A stretch of 64,000 nucleotides of DNA. Origin: Kitasatospora sp. CB01950 (GTDB taxonomy: Bacteria > Actinomycetota > Actinomycetes > Streptomycetales > Streptomycetaceae). The notes beneath the pieces were generated by a model. That model worked only from the letters and a program-made list of their open reading frames with translations, searched no databases and had not been told where the DNA came from. Where the stretch lies: NCBI RefSeq assembly GCF_001905465.1, contig NZ_LISX01000010.1:170178-234177 (forward strand). Direction: 5' to 3'. Shown here piece by piece: positions 23,228 to 31,285 of this stretch (positions are counted from its first letter, which is position 1; each line of letters starts with the position of its first letter). A program made the translations under genes and the position numbers.

Positions 23228-24346
23228 TTACGGCGTGCCGGGCGCATCGGCCGGGCTGAGCCCGTCCAGCACGCGCAGTGCGAGGTCGTCCGTCCCGTTG
23301 TCGTCGCCGGCGGGGGCGGGGACGTCGGGCTGGACGCCGGTGCCGTCCGGGGAGCGGCCGGCCGGGGTCTGGTAGCGGCCGACGGTGAGTTCGAGGACCG
23401 AGCCGTCGGCGAGCCGGCTGGGCTGCTGGACGGTGCCCTTGCCGAAGGTGCGTTCGCCGACCAGGACGGCCCGGGAGCGGTCCTGGAGCGCGCCGGCGAG
23501 GAGTTCGGCGGCGCTCATGGTGCCGCCGTCGACCAGCACCACCAGCGGGACGGAGGTGTCGCCGCCGGGGGCTGCGGTCAGTTCGCGCTGTTCGCCGTGC
23601 GCCTGGTAGCTGGCCACGGGGCCGCCGTCGAGGAACGCGGAGGCGACGCCGACGGCCTCCTCGACCAGGCCGCCGGAGTTGCCGCGCAGGTCCAGCACCA
23701 CACCGTGGGCGCCGGCCGCGGCGGCGCGCACCTGACCGGCCACGCCCCGGGTGAAGGCGTGCACGGCGATCCGCGCGACCCCGGGGCGGGGGCGGTCGGT
23801 CTCCACCTCGCGGACGGCCAGTTCGGCGCGGGTCAGGCCGAGTTGACGCACCTGCCCGTCGCCGCCCTGCACGCCGAGGCGGACCTCGCTGCCGGCCGGG
23901 CCGCCGCGCAGCCGGGAGACCACCTCGGTGACGGGCAACCGGTCGGCGGGGACGCCGTCCACGCTGACCAGCCGGTCGCCGGCGGTGATGCCGGCCCGGT
24001 CGGCGGGCGAGCCGGGCAGCACCTCGGCCACCTCGGTGGGCCCGTCGCCGACGCGCTGCACGGAGAGTCCGACGCCCGGGTAGCGGCCGCCGGTGAAGTC
24101 CCGGTACTGCTGCGGGCTGAGGTACGCCGCCCACCGGTCGCCGCTGGAGCCGACCAACTGCCGGGCCTCCTGCGGGCTGAGGTCGGCCCCGGACAGGTCG
24201 GCGCCGCGGACCCCGTCGGACGACAACGGGGCCCGGGGCGAACCGATCGGCTCGCCCCAGGCCCCGGAAGCGGCTCCGGCGAACAGCACGGCGCCGAACA
24301 CCAGGCCGAGGGTCATCCCCTGGCGTACTCGCGGAGCGGTCGGCAT
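23228..24346 (-). CDS. S41 C-terminal processing peptidase
   Basis: A 372-residue periplasmic-type serine protease. The N-terminus is a signal or anchor helix (MTLGLVFGAVLFAGAASGAWG). A PDZ domain follows around 90-175 (GVGLSVQRVG...GSPADRAGITAGDRLVSVDG). The catalytic Ser-Lys dyad is in VDGGTMSAAELLAGALQD and GERTFGKGTVQ. Members cut at C-termini of exported or damaged proteins. ATG 24346 has TACACT 7 bases upstream and no Shine-Dalgarno, so it may be leaderless with its own promoter, although it lies only 43 bases after ftsX. Gene order ftsE-ftsX-S41-smpB is common in actinobacteria. Confidence 0.92.
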   Translation of the reverse strand: MPTAPRVRQGMTLGLVFGAVLFAGAASGAWGEPIGSPRAPLSSDGVRGADLSGADLSPQEARQLVGSSGDRWAAYLSPQQYRDFTGGRYPGVGLSVQRVGDGPTEVAEVLPGSPADRAGITAGDRLVSVDGVPADRLPVTEVVSRLRGGPAGSEVRLGVQGGDGQVRQLGLTRAELAVREVETDRPRPGVARIAVHAFTRGVAGQVRAAAAGAHGVVLDLRGNSGGLVEEAVGVASAFLDGGPVASYQAHGEQRELTAAPGGDTSVPLVVLVDGGTMSAAELLAGALQDRSRAVLVGERTFGKGTVQQPSRLADGSVLELTVGRYQTPAGRSPDGTGVQPDVPAPAGDDNGTDDLALRVLDGLSPADAPGTP

Positions 24347-24353
24347 GCCAGCG

Positions 24354-24359
24354 AGTGTA
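24354..24359 (-). promoter_or_regulatory. -10 hexamer for S41 peptidase gene
   Basis: TACACT, 7 bases before the ATG on the minus strand, in the ftsX-S41 gap. Confidence 0.4.
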
Positions 24360-24389
24360 GGGCCACTCGCGGGCGGTGCCGACGGCCCG

Positions 24390-25298
24390 TCAGACCTTCA
24401 GGTACTTGCGGAGGGTGAAGAACGCCGCGATGCCGGCCATCGCCATACCGACCACCACCAGCAGCGGAATGACCGCCAACACCGAGGACAGGCCGATGAA
24501 GTGGATGAACAGCACCTTCTTCGCCAACCACCCCTGGATGAAGAAGTGCCCACCCAGAAGCAGCAACGAGGCCAGCGTCGCACCGAGCAGTGCGGAGAAC
24601 GCGGCCTCCGCGATGAACGGCATCTGCACGTAGAAGTTGGACGCGCCGACCAGCCGCATGATGCCCGTCTCGCGTCGTCGGCTGAACGCCGACACCCGGA
24701 CGGTGTTGACGATCAGCAGCAGCGCCACGCAGAGCATCAGCGCCATGATCACGAAGGCGGCGGTCTGCAGACCGCGCAGCAGGCCGAACAGGTTCTCCAG
24801 GATCTTGCGCTGGTCCTCGACCGACTTGACGCCGGGCTTGCCGGCGAACCGGCTCTGGATGACGTCGTACTTGGTCGGGTCGCTCAGCTTGATCCGCCAG
24901 GACGCCGGCAGCGCGTCCGCGCCGACCGCCGCGAGCAGCGGGTTGTCCGGGTTGGACTCCTTGAAGTGCTGGTACGCCTCCTGCGGGGTCTCGAAGGTGG
25001 CGCTCTGCACCAGCGGCGTCATCTTGTCCAACTCGGCCTTGACCTGCTGGATCTGGTCGTCGGTGGCCGCACCGGCCGCGCACTGGGGCGAGTTGTGGTC
25101 CGCCTTCGCGCAGAAGTAGACGCTGACCTCGACCTTGTCGTACCAGTAGTCCTTCATGGAGTTGACCTGGTCGCGGACGAGCAGCGAGGCACCGGCGAGG
25201 GCGAGCGAGAGCGCGACACTGACCACGACGGCGATCGTCATGGTCAGGTTGCGGCGGAGACCGACGCCGATCTCCGACAGAACGAACTGGGCGCGCAT
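24390..25298 (-). CDS. ftsX: Cell-division permease FtsX
   Basis: A 302-residue, four-helix membrane protein that works with FtsE to control peptidoglycan hydrolases at the septum. Helix 1 is TMTIAVVVSVALSLALAGAS. A large outside loop follows, with a Cys pair (YFCAKADHNSPQCAAG) and EAYQHFKESNPDNPLLA. Helices 2-4 come after residue 175 (TAAFVIMALMLCVALLLIVN, and AVIPLLVVVGMAMAGIAAFF). RRRETGIMRLVGASNFYVQMPFI is the diagnostic FtsX segment. It starts 11 bases after ftsE. Confidence 0.96.
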   Translation of the reverse strand: MRAQFVLSEIGVGLRRNLTMTIAVVVSVALSLALAGASLLVRDQVNSMKDYWYDKVEVSVYFCAKADHNSPQCAAGAATDDQIQQVKAELDKMTPLVQSATFETPQEAYQHFKESNPDNPLLAAVGADALPASWRIKLSDPTKYDVIQSRFAGKPGVKSVEDQRKILENLFGLLRGLQTAAFVIMALMLCVALLLIVNTVRVSAFSRRRETGIMRLVGASNFYVQMPFIAEAAFSALLGATLASLLLLGGHFFIQGWLAKKVLFIHFIGLSSVLAVIPLLVVVGMAMAGIAAFFTLRKYLKV

Positions 25299-25309
25299 GC
25301 TTCTCTCTT

Positions 25310-25999
25310 CTAGCTCTGGTAGCCGTAGACGCCGCGGGCCTGGTCGCGAACCAGCAGGCCCTTGTCGAGCTCGATGACGCGCTTGCGCATCTGGTCGACG
25401 ATCGCCTGGTCGTGGGTGGCCATCAGCACGGTGGTACCGGTCCGGTTGATCCGGTCCAGCAGCTTCATGATGCCGACCGAGTTCTGCGGGTCGAGGTTGC
25501 CGGTGGGCTCGTCGGCGATCAGCAGCATCGGACGGTTCACGAACGCGCGGGCGATCGCCACGCGTTGCTGCTCACCACCCGACAGCTCACCGGGCATCCG
25601 CTCCTCCTTGCCGCCGAGGCCGACCAGGTCGAGCACCTCGGGCACCACCTTGTTGATGGCGCTCTTCGGCTTGCCGATGACCTCCAGGGCGAACGCCACG
25701 TTCTGCCCCACGGTCTTGTTCGGCAGCAGGCGGAAGTCCTGGAAGACGGTGCCCAGTTGGCGCCGCATGTGCGGCACCTTCCAGTTGGAGAGCTTGCCCA
25801 GGTCCTTGCCGAGCACGTGCACGTCACCGGTGGACGGGCGCTCCTCGCGCAGACACAGGCGCAGGAACGTCGACTTGCCCGAACCGGACGAGCCGACCAG
25901 GAAGACGAACTCGCCCTTCTCGATCTCCAGCGAGACGTTGTCCAGGGCAGGACGGTTCTGCTTGGGATAGGTCTTGGAGACGTTGTCGAATCTGATCAC
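25310..25999 (-). CDS. ftsE: Cell-division ATPase FtsE
   Basis: A 229-residue ABC ATPase partner of FtsX at the inner membrane face. It has Walker A GSSGSGKSTFLRL, Q-loop TVFQDFRLLPNKT, signature LSGGEQQRVAIARA, Walker B LLIADEPTGNLD and the H-loop in MATHDQ. The start is GTG 25999 (MIRFDNVSKTY), consistent with family length. There is no Shine-Dalgarno directly upstream. Instead its GTG overlaps the stop codon of a four-codon frame that begins right behind a -10 element, so initiation may be coupled to that frame. Confidence 0.95.
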   Translation of the reverse strand: MIRFDNVSKTYPKQNRPALDNVSLEIEKGEFVFLVGSSGSGKSTFLRLCLREERPSTGDVHVLGKDLGKLSNWKVPHMRRQLGTVFQDFRLLPNKTVGQNVAFALEVIGKPKSAINKVVPEVLDLVGLGGKEERMPGELSGGEQQRVAIARAFVNRPMLLIADEPTGNLDPQNSVGIMKLLDRINRTGTTVLMATHDQAIVDQMRKRVIELDKGLLVRDQARGVYGYQS

Positions 26000-26010
26000 G
26001 GCTGCATCAC
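25996..26010 (-). CDS. Four-codon leader frame overlapping ftsE start
   Basis: GTG ATG CAG CCG TGA on the minus strand, whose TGA overlaps the ftsE GTG. A TAGGAT hexamer (26023-26018) lies 7 bases upstream, so the message could begin at this GTG. It is a tentative regulatory or coupling element, not a protein gene in the usual sense. Confidence 0.35.
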   Translation of the reverse strand: MMQP

Positions 26011-26017
26011 GGGGGCC

Positions 26018-26023
26018 ATCCTA
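26018..26023 (-). promoter_or_regulatory. -10 hexamer upstream of ftsE
   Basis: TAGGAT on the minus strand, 7 bases before the leader GTG at 26010 and 18 before ftsE itself. Confidence 0.4.
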
Positions 26024-26260
26024 GGTGGATCGGAGCCAGTGACCATACGCGACGTCCGAAAGCACCCGCAGTAACCGAGCAGCTACCGTACGGGGTTTCG
26101 CGAGCTGCGGTTCCGGTTCGGACCCGAAAGTGCGAGCCAGGTCACAGATCGACAACCCTTCCCCTCCGGGGGCTCAGGTGTCCGGAACCTGGCAGAGTGG
26201 TAGGAGAGTCGGAACAGAAGCCGCCTCCGGCACGTTGGCTATGCAGCAAGGAGGACACGC

Positions 26261-26455
26261 ATGACCTGCGACCAACTGGTGTGCGCCAACTGCAACGGCC
26301 GCGTCATAGACGGACGCTGCCCGGTGTGCCGCGCCAACCGCGCCCGGCTCCAGCAGGAGCAGCACGGGCCGTTCGCCACGCTCAACCCGACGGTGCTGCT
26401 GGTCGTCCTGTGCGCCGCGGTGCTCGCACTGGCACTGCTGATGATGACGCGCTGA
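26261..26455 (+). CDS. Zinc-ribbon single-pass membrane peptide
   Basis: A 64-residue protein of unknown function. The N-terminal half has two Cys pairs, CANCNGR and CPVCRAN, suitable for zinc binding. The second half is one membrane helix (TVLLVVLCAAVLALALLMM) ending in TR. The start is well supported by AGGAGG 6-7 bases upstream. It is divergent from ftsE across 261 bases and ends at a strong hairpin shared with the prfB side. I recall a short protein at this place in other Streptomyces genomes, but no function. Confidence 0.8.
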   Translation: MTCDQLVCANCNGRVIDGRCPVCRANRARLQQEQHGPFATLNPTVLLVVLCAAVLALALLMMTR

Positions 26456-26473
26456 CCCGAGACCGCAGAAGAG

Positions 26474-26505
26474 AAGGGCCCCACCGCCGAAGCGGTGGGG
26501 CCCTT
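26474..26505. terminator. Bidirectional terminator after zinc-ribbon peptide and prfB tail
   Basis: AAGGGCCCCACCGC (26474-26487), loop CGAA, and its complement (26492-26505) form a perfect 14-bp stem between convergent genes. Confidence 0.88.
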
Positions 26506-26523
26506 CCTCATTGCCTACCGGGC

Positions 26524-26583
26524 TCAGCTCTCCCGCTGCTTGCGCCACCGGATGCCGGCCTCGATGCTGCGTCCTTCGTTCAT
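26524..26583 (-). CDS. Mini reading frame repeating the prfB C-terminus
   Basis: A 19-residue frame: MNEGRS followed by IEAGIRWRKQRES, which is identical to the last 13 residues of RF2. GGGAGGAGG lies about 10 bases upstream, so the frame looks translatable. It lies 26 bases after the prfB stop and is created by a 39-bp exact direct repeat. The Ile codon at the edge differs (ATC here, ATT in prfB). It may be an integration or recombination scar rather than a working gene. Confidence 0.5.
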   Translation of the reverse strand: MNEGRSIEAGIRWRKQRES

Positions 26584-26648
26584 CTCAGCCGGCCTCCTCC
26601 CTTGCAGCGTCAGCTCTCCCGCTGCTTGCGCCACCGGATGCCGGCCTC
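26524..26648. repeat. Direct repeat of the prfB 3' end
   Basis: Bases 26524-26562 equal 26610-26648 (39 of 39), with an 86-base period. On the minus strand each copy reads from GAGGCCGGC to the TGA stop. The 47-bp segment between copies holds a ribosome-binding site and ATG. Confidence 0.95.
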
Positions 26649-27713
26649 AATGAAGCCGTCGATGTCGCCGTCCAGCACGCCCTGCGGGTTGCCGACCTCG
26701 TGCTCGGTGCGCAGGTCCTTGACCATCTGGTACGGGTGCAGGACGTAGGAGCGCATCTGGTTGCCCCAGGAGCTGCCGCTGTCCTTGAGCGCGTCCATCG
26801 CGGCGCGCTCCTCCTGGCGGCGCCGCTCCAGCAGCTTGGCCTGGAGGACGTTCATCGCCGAGGCCTTGTTCTGGATCTGCGAGCGCTCGTTCTGGCAGGA
26901 GACCACCACGCCGGTCGGGAGGTGGGTGATGCGGACCGCGGAGTCGGTGGTGTTGACGCCCTGGCCGCCGGGGCCGGAGGCGCGGTACACGTCGATGCGC
27001 AGGTCGCCCTCGTCGATGTCGACGTGGTCGGACTGCTCGACGACGGGGAGCACCTCGACGCCCGCGAAGGAGGTCTGCCGGCGGCCCTGGTTGTCGAACG
27101 GGGAGATGCGCACCAGGCGGTGGGTGCCCTGCTCGACGGAGAGGGTGCCGTAGGCGTAGGGGGCCTTGATGGTGAAGGTCGCGGACTTGATGCCGGCCTC
27201 TTCGGCGTACGAGGTGTCGTAGACCTCGGTCGGGTAGCCGTGCCGCTCGGCCCAGCGCAGGTACATGCGCATCAGCTGCTCGGCGAAGTCGGCGGCGTCC
27301 ACGCCGCCGGCCTCGGCACGGATGTTGACCAGGGCCTCACGGGCGTCGTACTCGCCGGAGAGGAGCGTGCGGACCTCCAGCTCCTCGACGGCCTTCTTGA
27401 CGGACTCCAGCTCGTGCTCGGCCTCGACGCGGGTGTCCGCGTCGTTCTCGGCCTCGGCGAGTTCGAACAGGACGCCCAGGTCCTCGACGCGGCTGCGCAG
27501 GGTCTCCACCTTGCGCAGCTCGCCCTGGAGGAAGGAGAGCCGGCTGGTGACCTTCTGCGCGTTCGCGAGGTCGTCCCACAGGGTGGGGGCGGCTGCCTCC
27601 TCCTCCAGGGTTGCGATGTCTGCCCGGATCTTGTCCAGGTCGAGGACTGCCTCGATCGACGACATGGTCGAGTCGAGGTTCTTGAGCTCTTCGGAAGGAT
27701 CGACGGCTGCCAC
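26610..27713 (-). CDS. prfB: Peptide chain release factor 2
   Basis: A 367-residue RF2 that recognises UGA and UAA. The stop-codon tripeptide is in VRISPFDNQGRRQT (SPF) and the peptidyl-hydrolysis loop is in YRASGPGGQGVNTTDSAVR (GGQ). There is no in-frame UGA or programmed frameshift near codon 26 as in E. coli. GTG 27713 is exactly 6 bases after TACCCT, so the gene is probably leaderless. The last 13 codons are repeated downstream. The C-terminus ends GIRWRKQRES, normal for the family, so the upstream copy is complete. Confidence 0.96.
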   Translation of the reverse strand: MAAVDPSEELKNLDSTMSSIEAVLDLDKIRADIATLEEEAAAPTLWDDLANAQKVTSRLSFLQGELRKVETLRSRVEDLGVLFELAEAENDADTRVEAEHELESVKKAVEELEVRTLLSGEYDAREALVNIRAEAGGVDAADFAEQLMRMYLRWAERHGYPTEVYDTSYAEEAGIKSATFTIKAPYAYGTLSVEQGTHRLVRISPFDNQGRRQTSFAGVEVLPVVEQSDHVDIDEGDLRIDVYRASGPGGQGVNTTDSAVRITHLPTGVVVSCQNERSQIQNKASAMNVLQAKLLERRRQEERAAMDALKDSGSSWGNQMRSYVLHPYQMVKDLRTEHEVGNPQGVLDGDIDGFIEAGIRWRKQRES

Positions 27714-27719
27714 GCCTCA

Positions 27720-27725
27720 AGGGTA
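27720..27725 (-). promoter_or_regulatory. -10 hexamer for leaderless prfB
   Basis: TACCCT, then TGAGGC, then the GTG start. It lies in the 34-bp gap after the kinase gene stop. Confidence 0.5.
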
Positions 27726-27747
27726 ATGGTTCGCCGGGGGGGCTCGG

Positions 27748-28995
27748 CTACAACCGGGGGCACCAGGTGCTCGACACCGCTCCGGCCGCGTGCGCGGGGG
27801 CCTCGGCGGCGAACGCCGTCCAGGCGGCGGCGGCCCCCGCGAACAGCAGGATCACCGCGATCAGCACGGCCAGCGTGCGGCGGCGGCGGATCAGCTGGGC
27901 CCGGGTGCGGCGGTGGGCGGGCGCGGGCTGGGTGCGCTGGGCGCGGGACTCCTCCGCGTAGGAGGCGAGCTCCCCGGCGGACGGGCGGCGCAGGCTGGTG
28001 TGGGTGTCCCGGGTGGAGTCGGGGGTCGGACCGGGCACCAGCGGGACGGCGGGCCCGCGGCGGCGGCGGTGGGTGCCGCGGCCGGCGTCGGCCTCGGCGT
28101 AGACGGCCTCGCCCGGGGTGGGCGCCTCCTCGGTGACGGCGCGCTGCGCGGGCACCGCGAGCGGGCCGACGTCGGCCAGTTCGGGCAGCAACTCGCGCAG
28201 CCGGGAAGCGAGTTCGGCGGCGCGCAGTCGGGAGGCGGGGGCCTTGGCGAGGCATTCGGAGATGATCCGCCACAGGCCGTCCGGCATGCCTTCGACCGGC
28301 GGGACGTTCTCGGTGACGTGCCTGCGCAGCACCGCCCCGGTGTGGCCGCCGCCGAACGGGGTGGCGCCGGTGAGCAGTTCGTAGAGCACGGTGGCGAGGG
28401 CGTAGATGTCGACGGCGGCGCGCGGCTCCAGGCCCTCGATGATCTCGGGGGCCAGGTAGTCGGGGGTGCCGATGATCCGGGTGGCCCGGGTGCGGCGGGG
28501 GGCGTCGACCAGGCGGGCGATGCCGAAGTCGGTGAGCTTGGCGCGCGGGGCGCCGCCGGGGCCGGGCGGGGCGGCCAGGTCGAGCAGCACGTTCTCCGGC
28601 TTGACGTCGCGGTGCACGATGCCGGCGGCGTGCGCGGCGGCCAGGCCGTCGGCGACGTCGGCGATCACCGAGGCGGCGACCAGCGGGTCGAGCACGCCGT
28701 CGCGTTCCAGCCGGGTGCGCAGGTCGGTGCCCTGGACCAGATCCATCACCAGGGCGAGGTCGCTGCCGTCGACCACCATGTCGTGCACCCCGACCACCCG
28801 CGGGTGGTCGAGGCAGGTCAGGGCGGTGCGTTCCTGGACGAAGCGGCCGACCAGGACCTGGTCGGCGGCGAGGTCCTCGCGCAGCAGCTTCACCGCCACC
28901 GGCCCGTCCGGGCCCTCGCCGAGCCACACCGTGCCGGCCGAGCCGCGGCCGATCACCTGGTGAACCGTGTACCGGCTGCCGATCTTGCGTGCCAA
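27748..28995 (-). CDS. Membrane Ser/Thr protein kinase (smaller)
   Basis: A 415-residue Hanks-type kinase. The kinase domain spans about 8-270: IGRGSAGTVWLG (P-loop), VAVKLLRED (Lys), GIVHRDVKPENVLLD (catalytic loop), KLTDFGIARL (DFG), GTPDYLAPEI (P+1). A linker follows, then one membrane helix near residue 375 (LAVLIAVILLFAGAAAAWTAF) and a short outside tail ending STWCPRL. TTG 28995 follows GGAG at 5 bases. It is the downstream partner of the larger kinase gene. From memory this pair corresponds to the pkaB/pkaA area of S. coelicolor. Confidence 0.92.
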   Translation of the reverse strand: MARKIGSRYTVHQVIGRGSAGTVWLGEGPDGPVAVKLLREDLAADQVLVGRFVQERTALTCLDHPRVVGVHDMVVDGSDLALVMDLVQGTDLRTRLERDGVLDPLVAASVIADVADGLAAAHAAGIVHRDVKPENVLLDLAAPPGPGGAPRAKLTDFGIARLVDAPRRTRATRIIGTPDYLAPEIIEGLEPRAAVDIYALATVLYELLTGATPFGGGHTGAVLRRHVTENVPPVEGMPDGLWRIISECLAKAPASRLRAAELASRLRELLPELADVGPLAVPAQRAVTEEAPTPGEAVYAEADAGRGTHRRRRGPAVPLVPGPTPDSTRDTHTSLRRPSAGELASYAEESRAQRTQPAPAHRRTRAQLIRRRRTLAVLIAVILLFAGAAAAWTAFAAEAPAHAAGAVSSTWCPRL

Positions 28996-29056
28996 TGCTG
29001 CTCCGTGGGCTCGTGAGGTCGGTGCTCGACGAACAACCTACGCGCCCGCGAGGCCC

Positions 29057-29080
29057 CGGGGGGCCGTGGAGGGCCCCCCG
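29057..29080 (-). terminator. Hairpin between the two kinase genes
   Basis: CGGGGGGCC (29057-29065) and GGCCCCCCG (29072-29080) with a 6-base loop, 46 bases after the larger kinase stop. It may reduce readthrough into the smaller kinase. Confidence 0.6.
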
Positions 29081-29125
29081 AGCGGTTCCGATCCGGTGGA
29101 ATTTCGCGGGATTGTCGACAAAGCG

Positions 29126-31000
29126 TCAATTCGAACCGGTGAGGCCGCCGATCCAGCCCTTCGCCGAATCGAACCAGCCCACCACGTTGTCCCAGTAGTG
29201 CGGCAGCGGCGTGAAGTTCCACAGCGCCAGGCAGCCGAGCGCCAGCACCACCAGCACCACCAGGCAGCCCTTGGCGCAGCCCAGGCCCGGAATCCACATC
29301 CGGTTGCGGCTGCGGCGGCGCGGCTCGCGATCCCGCTCGCGGGACGGCTCCGGCTCCCGGTACGGCGGCTCCTGGCGGCGCGGCGGGGCCGGCTCGGCCC
29401 GGCGCTGCGGCGCGCCGTAGCCCTGCGGGCGGCCGTCGTAACCGGGCGGCGGGCCGGCCTGCTGGGCCTGGTACGGCGGCGGTGCGACCGGCGGACGGCC
29501 GCCGCGGCCCTGCGGGGGCTGCCCGCCCTGCTGGGGGTGCCCGCCCGGCTGCGGGTGCCGGCCGGACTGCGGCTGGTAGGGGCCGCCCTGCGGCTGGGCG
29601 TACCGGCCGCTGCCCGGGGGCTGCGGCGGCTGCTGCTGCGGGTGCGGGGCCTGGTACGGCGGCGGGGCGACCGGCGGGCGCTGCCCGGGCGGCGGGTACT
29701 GGCCGGCCTGGTAGGGGTGGGGCGCGACCTGCGGTGCGGCGAGGTCCTCCGGCTCGAAGTAGCCGATCCGGGTCTGCTCGTTGCGGTCCCGGGCGGCCTG
29801 CATCTGGGTCTGCCACGGGTGCGGGCCGTCCGGCTGCGGCGGCTCGGGGGCCGCGGCCGGCATGGACGGCATCACCCTGGTCCGGTCGGCGGGCGAACCG
29901 GGCGGGCCCGGCGGGGGGCTCATCAGCCGGGTGCGGTCCTCGGCGCCGGGGACCGCCTGGTGGGTCATAACCTGGGTGGCGGCCGCCGGGTCGTACCCGT
30001 TGCCGTTGGCGGGCGCGGGCGGCGGGGCGAGCGCCGGGTCGGGCCGCAGCAGCGCGCCGACCGCGAGCGCGGCGTCCACGGCGGCCGGGGAGGAGTGCAC
30101 GCCGATGCCGGCCGCCACCACCCGCAGCGCCTCGGCCAGCGAGACGGCGGTGGGCCGCTCGGCCGGGTCCTTGCGCAGGCAGCGCTCGACCACCGTCCAC
30201 AGCGGCTCGGGCATGGCGCGGGGGCGCTGCGGTTCCTGCGCGAGGTGGGCCTGGAGGACGGCCAGCGGGTTGTCGCCCTGGAACGGCGGGCGGCCGGTGA
30301 CCAGCTCGTACAGCATGATGCCGGCGCCGTAGACGTCCACGGCGGCGGTCTGCGGGCGGCCGTCGGCGGACTCCGGGGCGACGTACACGGGGGTGCCGAC
30401 GAACTCGTGGGTGCGGGTGATGCCCGGGGAGTCGGCGAGGCGGGCGATGCCGAAGTCGGTGAGCATCGGGTACATCTGCTCGCCGCCGTCGACGGCCAGG
30501 GTGGCCAGCAGCACGTTGGCGGGCTTCAGGTCCCGGTGGACCACGCCGTCGGCGTGGCTGGCGGCCAGCGCGTCGGCGATCTGCGCCATCAGCAGCGCGC
30601 CGGCGATCGGCGACAGCGGGCCGGACTCGCGCAGGTAGCGGAACAGGTCGGGGCCGTCGATCAGGTCCATCACCAGGGCGAGCAGCTCGCCCTCGACCAC
30701 CAGGTCCCGGGTGCGCACGATGTTGGGGTGGGTGAGCCGCAGCAGGACGGAGCGCTCGCGCAGGAAGCGCATCACGACGTCCGGGTCGGCGGCGAGTTCC
30801 TCGCGCAGCACCTTCACCGCGACCGCCTGGCCGGGCTCCAGGCCCGGGACGACGACGTCCTCGCGCACCCGGCCGCGCCAGACCGTGCCGGTCGCTCCGC
30901 GTCCGAGGCTCTCCTCGAGCAAGTACTTGCTGCCGACAGGCCGCACCTGTGCACTCCGTTCGGTCACCCGGCGCCCGCTGCCGGGGCCGCGTTCCGGCAC
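29126..31000 (-). CDS. Membrane Ser/Thr protein kinase (larger, Pro/Gln-rich)
   Basis: About 624 residues. The kinase domain at about 24-285 has LGRGATGTVWRG, VAVKVLREEL, GVVHRDLKPANVLLA, MLTDFGIARLAD and GTPVYVAPESADG. A very long linker rich in Pro, Gln, Gly and Tyr (about 350-560) contains repeats such as PPVAPPPYQA. The membrane helix is CLVVLVVLALGCLALW near residue 585, followed by a short outside segment. The GTG at 31000 is my choice; GTG 30967 (VTERSAQVRPVG) is an alternative. Several Thr sites (TQVMT, RTRLM, TRVMP, QTRIG) in the linker look like possible phosphorylation or FHA-binding sites. The FHA-FtsK gene is divergent. Confidence 0.9.
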   Translation of the reverse strand: MPERGPGSGRRVTERSAQVRPVGSKYLLEESLGRGATGTVWRGRVREDVVVPGLEPGQAVAVKVLREELAADPDVVMRFLRERSVLLRLTHPNIVRTRDLVVEGELLALVMDLIDGPDLFRYLRESGPLSPIAGALLMAQIADALAASHADGVVHRDLKPANVLLATLAVDGGEQMYPMLTDFGIARLADSPGITRTHEFVGTPVYVAPESADGRPQTAAVDVYGAGIMLYELVTGRPPFQGDNPLAVLQAHLAQEPQRPRAMPEPLWTVVERCLRKDPAERPTAVSLAEALRVVAAGIGVHSSPAAVDAALAVGALLRPDPALAPPPAPANGNGYDPAAATQVMTHQAVPGAEDRTRLMSPPPGPPGSPADRTRVMPSMPAAAPEPPQPDGPHPWQTQMQAARDRNEQTRIGYFEPEDLAAPQVAPHPYQAGQYPPPGQRPPVAPPPYQAPHPQQQPPQPPGSGRYAQPQGGPYQPQSGRHPQPGGHPQQGGQPPQGRGGRPPVAPPPYQAQQAGPPPGYDGRPQGYGAPQRRAEPAPPRRQEPPYREPEPSRERDREPRRRSRNRMWIPGLGCAKGCLVVLVVLALGCLALWNFTPLPHYWDNVVGWFDSAKGWIGGLTGSN

Positions 31001-31285
31001 TCCCCCGTTCCCGTGAACGGCGCCGGGGCCTTGGGGAACCGCCCGCGTGCGAGGGCTCCCGTATTTTCGGCAACTCTAACGGTGCCCGCGCGGGTTTCCG
31101 AGGTGTTGCCGGGGCCGGTCGCGCACTGTCGGCCACCTGGGGCGTCCCGGTGTCCTTGACCTGACCCGGCGTCGGATTCACCATGGCGATGATCGCAAGA
31201 TCGTCAAATCCGGTACCGTGCGCGGACTGTCCGTCCCGAGTGGCAGGATGGCTGGCACCACACGTGTGCAGAAGGGACCCCGGGC

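Noticed and set aside
26610..27713. Programmed frameshift in prfB
   Set aside because: Looked for because E. coli RF2 needs one. The frame here is continuous from the start codon.
28953..31184. 743-codon frame on the minus strand over the larger kinase
   Set aside because: It is Arg/Pro/Ala-rich without motifs and lies in a different frame from the clear kinase domain.
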